In this document: piece by piece, positions 1 to 6,794 of the stretch
Numbering within the stretch: position 1 is the first letter of the stretch
How the letters are laid out: every line of letters begins with the position of its first letter
Assembly: GCA_019420085.1 (NCBI GenBank)
Contig: JAHZHV010000254.1
Span: 23,366-46,136 of the forward strand
DNA length: 22,771 bases
From: Christensenella sp.
Lineage (GTDB): Bacteria; Bacillota; Clostridia; Christensenellales; Maliibacteriaceae
Direction of reading: 5' to 3'
Notes under the pieces: generated by a model
Told to the model about the DNA's origin: nothing
The model's input: only the letters and a program-made list of their open reading frames with translations
The model's database searches: none
Program-made: the position numbers and the translations under genes

Positions 1-385
1 CAAGCTGTGCATGACAAAGCGTTACAAGCTGCGTGTTTTCATCCACGATCAGTGTACGGCATTGCGGCGGCACAGATCCGGGGAGCATATGTTGAAAAAA
101 GAAAATACCGGGACGGATGCTGTGTCCCATGTAATAACAGCGCGTCTGCTGGCCCTGCTGTGTCAGTATTAATGTATGAAGATCCGAAAAATGGTATTGG
201 CAGTTCGGTCCTTCCGCAAAAAACAGATCAAATTGCCTGCCGATCAATTCATCAGCATAGCGTGGCATGTATGGACCATTGCTCAAAGATCCGTTTGTAT
301 ATGTCTGCACCGTGGCCGTATCTGCAATTTGCTGTACCTGTTGTGCGCTTAATTGTTCCCAGCGCCGAAACATCCGTGGTATCAC
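1..385 (-). CDS. MoaF-like protein, N-terminal part (cut by left window edge)
   Basis: The minus-strand frame is open from about 394 to the left edge, without a stop, giving roughly 128 residues. The text reads like the MoaF family (molybdenum cofactor biosynthesis protein F, a lipocalin-like barrel of uncertain function). Visible family-like pieces are DELIGRQFDLFF, YHFSDLHTLIL, a YYMGHSIRPGIFFFQ stretch and CRTLIVDENTQLVTL, in the expected order. A GGGAGG at 395-400 directly abuts an ATG at 392-394, which is too close. The GTG at 383-385 lies 9 bases from it and is the preferred start. A promoter lies at 530-558 (minus). No molybdopterin genes are seen nearby, so a role in molybdenum metabolism is not supported by context. 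The family assignment is by pattern only and the C-terminal half is not visible. Confidence 0.55.
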   Translation of the reverse strand, partial: MIPRMFRRWEQLSAQQVQQIADTATVQTYTNGSLSNGPYMPRYADELIGRQFDLFFAEGPNCQYHFSDLHTLILTQQGQQTRCYYMGHSIRPGIFFFQHMLPGSVPPQCRTLIVDENTQLVTLCHAQL

Positions 386-529
386 ATTTGCCATCCTCCC
401 TGGTTTTCCATACGTGAGCGACACTGTAAAATACAAAAACAAAACAGCCTGCATTGTGAAGAGAAAAAGCAGGATACACAAAACACACAATGCTGCTCAA
501 CGATACGGATATACGTTTGAATTGAACAT

Positions 530-558
530 AATATACCAGCTTTGCATATGTTTTTCAA
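530..558 (-). promoter_or_regulatory. Sigma-A type promoter for the MoaF-like gene
   Basis: On the minus strand, TTGAAA (553-558) and TATATT (530-535) are separated by exactly 17 bases. The predicted start near 523 leaves a leader of about 130 bases before the GTG at 385, which is longer than elsewhere in this window. Confidence 0.5.
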
Positions 559-626
559 GTGCGTTTGCCGGATGCACAACAAACGTATTGTGTCATTTTG
601 TATGAAAAAAAGGAAATCCGATGCAG

Positions 627-652
627 CCGTCGAATTTTTTATAATTCGACGG
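627..652. promoter_or_regulatory. Perfect 10-bp inverted repeat overlapping a TATAAT, candidate helD operator
   Basis: The arms CCGTCGAATT (627-636) and AATTCGACGG (643-652) are exact reverse complements around a 6-base loop. A perfect TATAAT (640-645) lies inside the palindrome, 61 bases upstream of the helD ATG. No good -35 is visible at the right distance (TCCGAT at 617-622). No T-tract follows, so a terminator is unlikely. A repressor site masking the -10 element is an inference. Confidence 0.4.
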
Positions 653-705
653 GCAATTTTACAGATACAAAGAACCCCGTTGAAACAGACAAGGACGGTG
701 AGACG

Positions 706-2940
706 ATGCAGCAGAATGCAGACGCGCAGGAGAGACAATACTTTGCCCGGGTGATGCAGCGCATTGCCGCGTACTTGCAGCAGGAAGTACAAGCGTATGA
801 CAATGCCCAGCAGGAGCTGCGCACGTATTTATACAGTTCCTGGGAAGATGGCACGCATATGGGCGCCAGTATCGACCGTTTAATTGAGGCCGTGCAGATC
901 GGCCGTTTTGCACGCACGCAGGAACTGCTTGCAGACAAACGCATGGATCGGATTCGTGCGCTTCGTGCGCTTGCAGATTCGGCATATTTTGCCCGCGTGG
1001 ATTTTACAGAGGAAGGCGATACAAAGGCGGAACAGATCTACATTGGTCGCCATGCGCTCTACGATGAGGGGGATCGCACGCCGCTTGTTTATGATTGGCG
1101 CGCGCCGATCAGCAGTATTTTCTATCGCTTTGAAAAAGGTCCGGTGTTCTATGAGGCACCGATGGGAACCGTGCGCGGAAACGTGTCATTAAAGCGTCAA
1201 TATGAGATTCGTAACGGAAAGCTGGAGTATTTTTTTGATGCCGATGTACAGATTTCCGATGAGTTTCTGCGCAGAATGCTGTCGAAAAACGCATCTTCGC
1301 GCATGAAGACGATTGTGGAGACGATTCAAAAGGAACAGGATGTCGTCATCCGCGATGCGGACAGCGAACTTTTGATTGTCCAGGGCGTCGCCGGCAGCGG
1401 CAAGACGTCTATTGCGCTGCATCGTGTGGCGTATCTGATGTATGAAGGCCTGCAAAACCGGCTTCAGGCCAGCGATATTGTTATTCTTTCTCCCAATACG
1501 CTGTTTGAAAGTTATATTAGCGGTGTTCTTCCCGAGCTGGGGGAGCATAACAGCATGACGCTGGAGTTTGAACAGATTGCACGGCGCATCACGCAGGGAT
1601 ATTGCGGCGGTATTCATACGCGCAATGAGGACCTTGAGGCGATGTTCTCAAACGGCGATGATGTGGTGCGTGAGGCGATGCGACGGGACATGCGCTTTAA
1701 GATGTCTTCGGGATTTGCCGCGATGATTTGCAGGTATAAGGATCGCTGCGTGCAGATGCTGCCGCTTGCGGATATTCGAATCGGCGATCGCGTTGTTGCA
1801 GCAGCGGATGATATGCGCGCGCTTTTGACGCGTAAGCAGGATCGCAACTGTTTCCAAAGTCGGCTTGAACGTCTGCGTGCGATGGTGCTGGACGCACTGC
1901 GCGACGCACAGTCGTCGCGTATCGAAGAACTGGAAGCGGCATACGCAGGGCAAACCGATGAACCGGCGGAAGATGCGGCGCGCGCGCGCGCGGCATCCCT
2001 GCGTGAAGCGGCGCATAATCGCCGGCAGCTGATGCGCATGACGCAGCCGGATTATCAGGGGATGTATCGCCGCCTGGTAACGGATCCGGCGCTGCTGACG
2101 GCGCTTTGCGGCGGCAAGCACATTCGTGATCTGGAGAAGATGTGCGACTACTCGCGTGAACATCTCGACTTTAAGAACATGTCCTATGCCGACGCCATGG
2201 CATTTTCCTGGTTCATGCTGCAATTCATCCGTGCGGATTTTTACCGTGGTGTCAAGCAGGTCGTTGTGGACGAGGCGCAGGATTATGCGCCGATGCAGTA
2301 TCGCATCTTAAAGACACTCTTTGCCCGTGCCCGCTATACGGTTCTGGGCGACGTCAACCAGAGCATTGGCAAGGAGGAAGACGAGAGCGTCTACGACATG
2401 ATTGAGCGGATTCTGGCAAGGAAAAAGAGCCTTCGCATTACGATGCGCAAGAGCTTTCGCTGCACAAATCAGATCATCGCATTTTCCTCGCAGTTTATCG
2501 ACGCGCGCTTTGGCCTTGAAAGTTTCAATCGCGATGGCGCACCCGTGACGATGTGCAGGTATGCCGATGCGGATCAGATGCTGGCTGCACTGCCGCAGCA
2601 GGTGCAGGCGCTTTACGATGCCGGATGCGGGAATGTGGCGGTTATTACCAAGACAGCTGCGCAGGCGGCAGCCGTGTATGCGGGCGCGCAGATGGACGCC
2701 CAGCTGGTAGTCAGGGATAAAGATTATGAATTGACGGGAACGCTTGTACTGCCGATTTATATGGCCAAGGGCCTGGAGTTTGACGGTGTGGTGATCTTTG
2801 ATGCCAGCGACGCAGTCTATGCAAGACCCGATGAACGGCGCCTTTTATACGTGGCAAGCACGCGCGCACTGCATATGCTGACGGTAGTGTACGCGGGAAT
2901 GCCGTCGCGCTTTTTAAAAACGGAGGCCGAACATGTTTGA
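706..2940 (+). CDS. helD: HelD-like UvrD/Rep-family ATPase (RNA polymerase recycling helicase)
   Basis: A 744-residue superfamily 1 helicase-like protein, close to the Bacillus HelD length. HelD proteins bind RNA polymerase and use ATP to remove it from nucleic acid, releasing stalled complexes. Residues 1-100 form the helical N-terminal arm. Residues 125-175 carry the HelD signature (TPLVYDWRAPISS, then KRQYEIRNGKL). Walker A is GVAGSGKTS at 227-235, Walker B is VVDEAQD at about 520-526, then LGDVNQSIG at 547, KSFRCTNQI at 582, a late AKGLEFDGVVI motif and RRLLYVASTRA near the C-terminus. The ATG at 706 is chosen because AAGGA lies 10 bases upstream. The frame extends further upstream to 559, but through AT-rich, unlikely protein. 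The 3' end overlaps the next gene by 8 bases, so the two are probably translationally coupled. Confidence 0.93.
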   Translation: MQQNADAQERQYFARVMQRIAAYLQQEVQAYDNAQQELRTYLYSSWEDGTHMGASIDRLIEAVQIGRFARTQELLADKRMDRIRALRALADSAYFARVDFTEEGDTKAEQIYIGRHALYDEGDRTPLVYDWRAPISSIFYRFEKGPVFYEAPMGTVRGNVSLKRQYEIRNGKLEYFFDADVQISDEFLRRMLSKNASSRMKTIVETIQKEQDVVIRDADSELLIVQGVAGSGKTSIALHRVAYLMYEGLQNRLQASDIVILSPNTLFESYISGVLPELGEHNSMTLEFEQIARRITQGYCGGIHTRNEDLEAMFSNGDDVVREAMRRDMRFKMSSGFAAMICRYKDRCVQMLPLADIRIGDRVVAAADDMRALLTRKQDRNCFQSRLERLRAMVLDALRDAQSSRIEELEAAYAGQTDEPAEDAARARAASLREAAHNRRQLMRMTQPDYQGMYRRLVTDPALLTALCGGKHIRDLEKMCDYSREHLDFKNMSYADAMAFSWFMLQFIRADFYRGVKQVVVDEAQDYAPMQYRILKTLFARARYTVLGDVNQSIGKEEDESVYDMIERILARKKSLRITMRKSFRCTNQIIAFSSQFIDARFGLESFNRDGAPVTMCRYADADQMLAALPQQVQALYDAGCGNVAVITKTAAQAAAVYAGAQMDAQLVVRDKDYELTGTLVLPIYMAKGLEFDGVVIFDASDAVYARPDERRLLYVASTRALHMLTVVYAGMPSRFLKTEAEHV

Positions 2941-3226
2941 GAAAATTGCGGCAATTGTTGCAGAGATTATGAACGTAGATATTTCCGATATCACGCAGCG
3001 CACACCACTTCGCGGTGCGGATGGCATGAACGAAATGGATTTTGCACGTCTGGTGATTGCGCTTGAAAAGCGCTTTGGCGTGACGGTTTACGATGTGGAC
3101 GCCGTGACATTTTCCTTTGTAGAGGATGTCTGCCGCTATCTGGCGCCGCTTGTTGGAGATAAAACGGCAGCGCGCAATGCGGACGAGTCGCCCATTGATC
3201 TGGATGAGTACTTCTATTCAGAATAA
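2933..3226 (+). CDS. Acyl-carrier-protein-like protein lacking the phosphopantetheine serine
   Basis: A 97-residue acidic helical protein. The first 75 residues fit the ACP four-helix fold: MFEKIAAIVAEIMNVD, then a TPLRGADGMNEMD loop, then LVIALEKRFGVTV and SFVEDVCRYL. In an ACP the second helix begins with Asp-Ser-Leu, where Ser carries 4'-phosphopantetheine. Here the aligned residues are Asn33-Glu34-Met35, so the attachment serine is missing and acyl carriage by the usual chemistry looks impossible. A 20-residue acidic tail ends in DLDEYFYSE. CGGAGG at 2921-2926 precedes the ATG by 6 bases, inside the helD end. The overlap with helD and the short gap to the next gene suggest one operon. The role is unknown; it may be a structural or regulatory ACP relative. 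Confidence 0.7.
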   Translation: MFEKIAAIVAEIMNVDISDITQRTPLRGADGMNEMDFARLVIALEKRFGVTVYDVDAVTFSFVEDVCRYLAPLVGDKTAARNADESPIDLDEYFYSE

Positions 3227-3261
3227 TCTTTGCAAAAAAACAATCGGGGGAATGGTAGTAT

Positions 3262-3744
3262 ATGTCGATTGAGCGGGTACGGGCGTATCTTGCGCCCTTT
3301 GGCATGGATGAAAAAATTCTGGAATTTGATACATCCAGCGCAACGGTAGAGTTGGCTGCCCAGGCGCTTGGGGTTGCACCGCAGCGCATCGCAAAGACCA
3401 TGTCGTTTGAACATGCAGACGGCTGTATTCTTGTTGTGGCGGCGGGAGACGCGCGCGTGGACAACCATAAATTTAAGGCGGAATTTGGCTGCAAAGCGCG
3501 CATGCTGCGTGCGCAGGACGTGGAAGCGCGCGTCGGACATGCGGTCGGCGGCGTCTGTCCGTTTGGTGTGCGCGAGGACGTCCGCATCTATCTGGATGTA
3601 TCACTTAAGCGGTTTGAGACGGTGTTTCCGGCCTGTGGAAGCGCAAACAGCGCCGTGGAGGTCACCCCCCAACAGCTGGAAACGCTTTGCCCCTCGGCAA
3701 CGTGGGTGGATGTCTGCAAGCTTGCCTCTGTGCCTGAAAATTGA
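3262..3744 (+). CDS. YbaK/EbsC-family aminoacyl-tRNA deacylase
   Basis: A 160-residue protein, the usual size of free-standing YbaK/ProX-type trans-editing enzymes, which hydrolyse mischarged aminoacyl-tRNAs in the cytoplasm. Family marks are the early TSSATVELAAQALGV segment, the IAKTMSFE strand with its conserved Lys, the VDNHKFKAEF helix, and the GHAVGGVCPFG glycine/proline loop shaping the substrate pocket, followed by YLDVSLKRFETV and SANSAVEV. GGGGG at 3246-3250 lies 11 bases before the ATG. It follows the ACP-like gene by 35 bases and probably shares its transcript, ending at the terminator at 3758-3794. The tRNA editing target (Pro, Cys or other) cannot be read from the sequence. Confidence 0.85.
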   Translation: MSIERVRAYLAPFGMDEKILEFDTSSATVELAAQALGVAPQRIAKTMSFEHADGCILVVAAGDARVDNHKFKAEFGCKARMLRAQDVEARVGHAVGGVCPFGVREDVRIYLDVSLKRFETVFPACGSANSAVEVTPQQLETLCPSATWVDVCKLASVPEN

Positions 3745-3757
3745 ATGCCATGCAATC

Positions 3758-3794
3758 AAAAACGCGATGCATAGAAAATATGCATCGCGTTTTT
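3758..3794. terminator. Bidirectional terminator between the deacylase gene and larC
   Basis: The perfect 16-bp inverted repeat AAAAACGCGATGCATA (3758-3773) / TATGCATCGCGTTTTT (3779-3794) has a 5-base loop. It has A and T tails on both sides, so it can end transcription from both convergent genes (stops at 3744 and 3807). Confidence 0.9.
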
Positions 3795-3806
3795 ATCTTT
3801 TGGTAC

Positions 3807-5162
3807 TTATTTGTTTTGGGAATCGCACTCCCATACAATTTGGCGCGCCTGCTCCAAAGAGACGTTGGCTGCGCGTGCAATACGGGCAAGATCATCGTAC
3901 TCAATTTTGCTGCGCGTGACGCCATAGCCCTGTGCGGTCTTAACCTGTGCCGTGCCGTAGGGGGTGACGATGCTTCGCGTACTGCGCGAAAGCACGTAGC
4001 GGGGAAGAATGCTTTCCCGTATGCCCAGCGTCGTGGTATGCCGGAAGATCAGCGAGGCAAATGTTTCGCGCATATCCGGCGCACACAGGCAGTTGAGCAT
4101 GACTGCGGGACGGCCTTTTTTCATCAGGATGTCCTGCGTCCAGACGTCAAGTGCGCCTGCATCCAGCAGCTGCTGCATGCAGTATGCCAGCGCTTCACCC
4201 GTCATATCGTCCAGGTTGCAGCTTAAAAGCGCAGCTGCCTGTGCGGATTCCTGTACCTGGCCAAGAAACGCGCGCACGCAATTTGCCTGTTCAAATTCCT
4301 TTTGTCCCATTCCGTAGCCGATGCGCGCAACCTGCATCTGCGGCGTGGGGCCAAATGCGGTGCAGAAGTGCTTTAAAAGCGCCGCGCCTGTGGGCGTGCA
4401 AAGCTCGCCACGAATTGCGCCGCCGTATGTGGGCACGCCGCGCAGAATATGCGCCGTTGCGGGTGCCGGAACAGGCAGAATGCCGTGTGCGCAGCGCACT
4501 TGACCGCTTCCGACGTGAATTGCAGAGCAGACGATGCGCTCCGGTGCCAGTATGTCAATCAGCATGCAGACGGCAAGCACATCTGCCACGGCGTCCAGCG
4601 TGCCGACTTCGTGAAAATGAACCTGTTCTATCGGTTGATTGTGCGCGGCGGATTCCGCTTCTGCAATCAGACGGTAAACGGCAAGTGCATCGTCAAGGAC
4701 CTTTTGTTTTACGGGAACATGCGACAGAAGATGCGTAATCTGTTCCATGCCGCTGTGCGTATGCGCGTGCTCGTGCGCATGGTCATGTCCGTGGTCATGT
4801 CCGTGATCGTGCGCATGCTCGTGCACGTGGTCGTGCGCATGCGGGTGCGCATGGGCATGTGCGTGGTCGTGCGCATGATCGTGCGTGTGATCATGCGGAT
4901 GCGCATGGTCGTGTACATGCGCGTGGACATCCTGCGCCGATACGTCCAGGCTCTGCTCCCGTTGACCGTTGACGGTTACATCTGCATGCAGGCCGCTGAT
5001 TCCGCAGCGAACGCATGGTTCAAAATTCAGACGGACGCCGGGCAGACCCAGTGCGTTAAAACGCGCGGCAAATGCGTCGGCATCGGGCAGCAGCTGGGCA
5101 AGCGCGGCGGTAAGCATATCGCCGGCCGCGCCCATGGAGCACTCCAGATACAGCGTTTTCAT
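3807..5162 (-). CDS. larC: LarC, nickel insertase of the nickel-pincer nucleotide cofactor
   Basis: A 451-residue protein. LarC inserts nickel into pyridinium-3,5-bisthiocarboxylic acid mononucleotide, the last step of making the cofactor of lactate racemase and related enzymes. Family motifs are the N-terminal YLECSMGAAGDMLTAAL, IEQVHFHEVGTLDAVADV, GILPVPAPAT, GELCTPTGAALL, and the C-terminal NLDDMTGEALAYCM with ILMKKGRPAVML. In Lactiplantibacillus plantarum LarC is made by a programmed frameshift; here it is one unbroken frame. Residues 79-136 form 29 consecutive X-His dipeptides, much longer and more regular than the His-rich loop I would expect. The start overlaps the larB stop by 4 bases (ATGA), and GGAGG lies 7 bases before the ATG. 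It is the last gene of larEBC and ends at a bidirectional terminator. Confidence 0.95.
   Translation of the reverse strand: MKTLYLECSMGAAGDMLTAALAQLLPDADAFAARFNALGLPGVRLNFEPCVRCGISGLHADVTVNGQREQSLDVSAQDVHAHVHDHAHPHDHTHDHAHDHAHAHAHPHAHDHVHEHAHDHGHDHGHDHAHEHAHTHSGMEQITHLLSHVPVKQKVLDDALAVYRLIAEAESAAHNQPIEQVHFHEVGTLDAVADVLAVCMLIDILAPERIVCSAIHVGSGQVRCAHGILPVPAPATAHILRGVPTYGGAIRGELCTPTGAALLKHFCTAFGPTPQMQVARIGYGMGQKEFEQANCVRAFLGQVQESAQAAALLSCNLDDMTGEALAYCMQQLLDAGALDVWTQDILMKKGRPAVMLNCLCAPDMRETFASLIFRHTTTLGIRESILPRYVLSRSTRSIVTPYGTAQVKTAQGYGVTRSKIEYDDLARIARAANVSLEQARQIVWECDSQNK
4755..4928 (-). repeat. Tandem X-His dipeptide-coding repeat inside larC
   Basis: This stretch encodes 29 perfect X-His dipeptides, with X mostly Asp or Ala, also Gly, Val, Pro, Glu and Thr. 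At DNA level it is a degenerate 6-base pattern of CAT/CAC alternating with GCG/GAC-type codons. Such a tract can expand or contract by slippage in 6-base steps without breaking the frame. Confidence 0.9.
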
Positions 5163-5920
5163 CCTTTTTCCTCCATATGATTGATCATGGATGCAAGATA
5201 TCCTGCGCCGAAGCCATTGTCGATGTTGACGACGCTGACGCCGCTTGCACAGGAGTTAAGCATGGACAAAAGCGCGGAAAGACCGTTGAAATTTGCACCG
5301 TAGCCCACGCTTGTGGGTACGGCAATGACCGGACAGTCCGCAAGCCCTCCGATGACGCTTGCAAGCGCGCCCTCCATGCCGGCAATGGCAATTATGACGC
5401 TTGCGCGCATGATTTCATCAAGATGTGCAAGCAGGCGATGCAATCCCGCGACGCCGACGTCGTACAGTCGGATGACATGATTGCCCAATGCTTCAGCCGT
5501 CAGGGCAGCCTCCTGCGCTACCGGCATATCGCTGGTACCGCCGGTGGCGACAACGATGGAGCCCAGGCCGCTGGGCTGGGGAAGCGCGCCGATGATGCCA
5601 ACGCGGCTTTGCGCGTCATAGCAAAGCGGAAGATCGCCGGCCTGTACAAAGGCCGCCGCATCCGGATGCATTCGCGTAATCAAAACGGTTTTTTGTCCGT
5701 GCCCACGCAATGTGCGGGCGATGGACAGAATCTGTTCGGGCGTCTTCCCGGCGCCGTAGATGACCTCACAGGCGCCCTGACGCAGGCCGCGATGGTAGTC
5801 CACCTTTGCAAAGCCAAGGTCTTCAAACGGCTGCATTTTTAATTGCAGCAGCGCTTCGTCTACGCCAAGATCGCCCTGGGCGACGCGTTGTAGCAGGGCG
5901 CGCACGTCGGATTGTTCCAT
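5159..5920 (-). CDS. larB: LarB, nicotinic acid adenine dinucleotide carboxylase/hydrolase
   Basis: A 253-residue member of the PurE-like LarB family. It carboxylates the pyridine ring of nicotinic acid adenine dinucleotide and splits off AMP, giving the dicarboxylated mononucleotide used by LarE. Motifs are an N-terminal helical part, VDYHRGLRQGACEVIYGAGK, then VATGGTSDMPVAQEAALTAE (the PurE-like phosphate-binding loop), YDVGVAGLHRLL, IAGMEGALASVIGGL, and PVIAVPTSVGYGANFNGLSA near the C-terminus. GGAGG sits 10 bases before the ATG, within the end of larE. The gap to larE is 2 bases and the stop overlaps the larC start, so translation is tightly coupled. Confidence 0.95.
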   Translation of the reverse strand: MEQSDVRALLQRVAQGDLGVDEALLQLKMQPFEDLGFAKVDYHRGLRQGACEVIYGAGKTPEQILSIARTLRGHGQKTVLITRMHPDAAAFVQAGDLPLCYDAQSRVGIIGALPQPSGLGSIVVATGGTSDMPVAQEAALTAEALGNHVIRLYDVGVAGLHRLLAHLDEIMRASVIIAIAGMEGALASVIGGLADCPVIAVPTSVGYGANFNGLSALLSMLNSCASGVSVVNIDNGFGAGYLASMINHMEEKG

Positions 5921-5922
5921 AT

Positions 5923-6666
5923 TTATCGTTCCTCCAGATCCAAAAGCACGGCTGAAAAATATGGTTTCAGCGCGCGCAGGATATCCTGCCGCCGTGCAAT
6001 TGCCATGGAAAATTGTCCCGAAGGCAGTTGCAGGCGCGCTGCATCGGCAAATAGACGGACGCGAAAATCGGTAAAGCCGAGCGTGTGCAGCGCGTGTTCA
6101 GCGTTTTCCACTCGGCGGAGTCGGTCGGCTGTGATCTGCGTACCGCAGGGAATGCGCGTTGCAAGGCAGGCATATGCGGGCTTATCATGGGTGAAAAGAT
6201 TCGCTTTGCGCGAGTTGCACCGGATTTGCGCCTTATCAAGGCCGCACAAGCGAAGCGGCGATAAGACGCGGCACTCGGCAAGCGCGCGCATGCCGGGGCG
6301 GTCGCCGCTGTCATCCGAAGCGTTCGTGCCGTCGATCAACGTATTGTAGCCGTCTGCGGCGGCGCGCTGCAAAATGGCGTTGAGGATGATGTGCTTGCAG
6401 TGATAGCAGCGATCCGGTGGATTGTCCGTAACTGCGGTGCAGGTAAGAATGTCGACGGGAATAACGCACAGCGGCACGCCGAGCGCAGCGCACAGCCGGT
6501 GGGCGTCATCCAGCTCAAACTGCGGCTGAAAAGCCGTTTTGACGAAATAGGGCTGTACATGCGCGCCGCAGTGCAGCGCTTCATAAAGCAAATAAGCAGA
6601 ATCAACGCCGCCGGAGAAGGCGAGCGCGACGCGGGGATGATCGTTGAAAAAATCACGCAGCTGCAT
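5923..6666 (-). CDS. larE: LarE, ATP-dependent sulfur insertase for the nickel-pincer cofactor
   Basis: A 247-residue PP-loop protein. LarE adenylates the carboxylates of the LarB product and replaces oxygen with sulfur. The SGGVDS PP-loop is at residues 18-23. CYHCK (Cys87, Cys90) and ACLATRIPCG (Cys167) supply three cysteines. The Cys in the ACLATR block corresponds to the sulfur-donating cysteine of single-Cys LarE, while the extra CxxC pair fits LarE types reported to hold a 4Fe-4S cluster instead; this subtype call is inference. The ATG at 6664-6666 is preferred because AGAGGA lies 8 bases upstream. A 37-residue extension to 6777 is possible but looks non-coding. The gene lies 128 bases downstream of asnA and 2 bases before larB. 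Confidence 0.93.
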   Translation of the reverse strand: MQLRDFFNDHPRVALAFSGGVDSAYLLYEALHCGAHVQPYFVKTAFQPQFELDDAHRLCAALGVPLCVIPVDILTCTAVTDNPPDRCYHCKHIILNAILQRAAADGYNTLIDGTNASDDSGDRPGMRALAECRVLSPLRLCGLDKAQIRCNSRKANLFTHDKPAYACLATRIPCGTQITADRLRRVENAEHALHTLGFTDFRVRLFADAARLQLPSGQFSMAIARRQDILRALKPYFSAVLLDLEER

Positions 6667-6748
6667 GAAAAGGGTCCTCTTTTTTTCAAAATTGGCCTGC
6701 GATTGTGCCGAAGTGATGATGCGGCAATGATGCGGCGGCAGATACAAA

Positions 6749-6776
6749 TGTGCGCAGCGTATCAAGCGTGCGCACA
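6749..6776. repeat. Inverted repeat upstream of larE
   Basis: TGTGCGCA (6749-6756) and TGCGCACA (6769-6776) are exact reverse complements, 12 bases apart, between asnA and larE. The repeat lies about 83 bases before the larE ATG and has no T-tract. It could be an operator for the lar genes or a weak asnA 3' stem-loop. Confidence 0.4.
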
Positions 6777-6794
6777 AAGATAGATGCTAATATC

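Larger units (their letters stand above)
386..705. other. Divergent intergenic region between the MoaF-like gene and helD
   Basis: I find no convincing gene here. The short open frames in it have no good ribosome binding site and odd composition. It is AT-rich compared with its surroundings. It holds a minus-strand promoter (530-558), a roughly 130-base leader for the MoaF-like gene, and a perfect inverted repeat with an embedded TATAAT upstream of helD (627-652). Confidence 0.6.

Noticed and set aside
559..705. 49-codon upstream extension of helD
   Set aside because: It crosses the palindrome and TATAAT and is AT-rich; the ATG at 706 has a good ribosome binding site and gives the usual HelD N-terminus.
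1979..1992. Alternating GC run as possible Z-DNA or repeat element
   Set aside because: It is a short Ala/Arg codon run within helD and shows no further structure.
4741..4930. CRISPR-like or satellite repeat
   Set aside because: The periodic pattern is explained by X-His codons in larC; there are no spacers or fixed repeat units.
4449..5180. 243-codon plus-strand open frame opposite larC
   Set aside because: Its Met/Val/Arg-rich repeats are the mirror of the His tract in LarC, and it lacks a family match or start signal.
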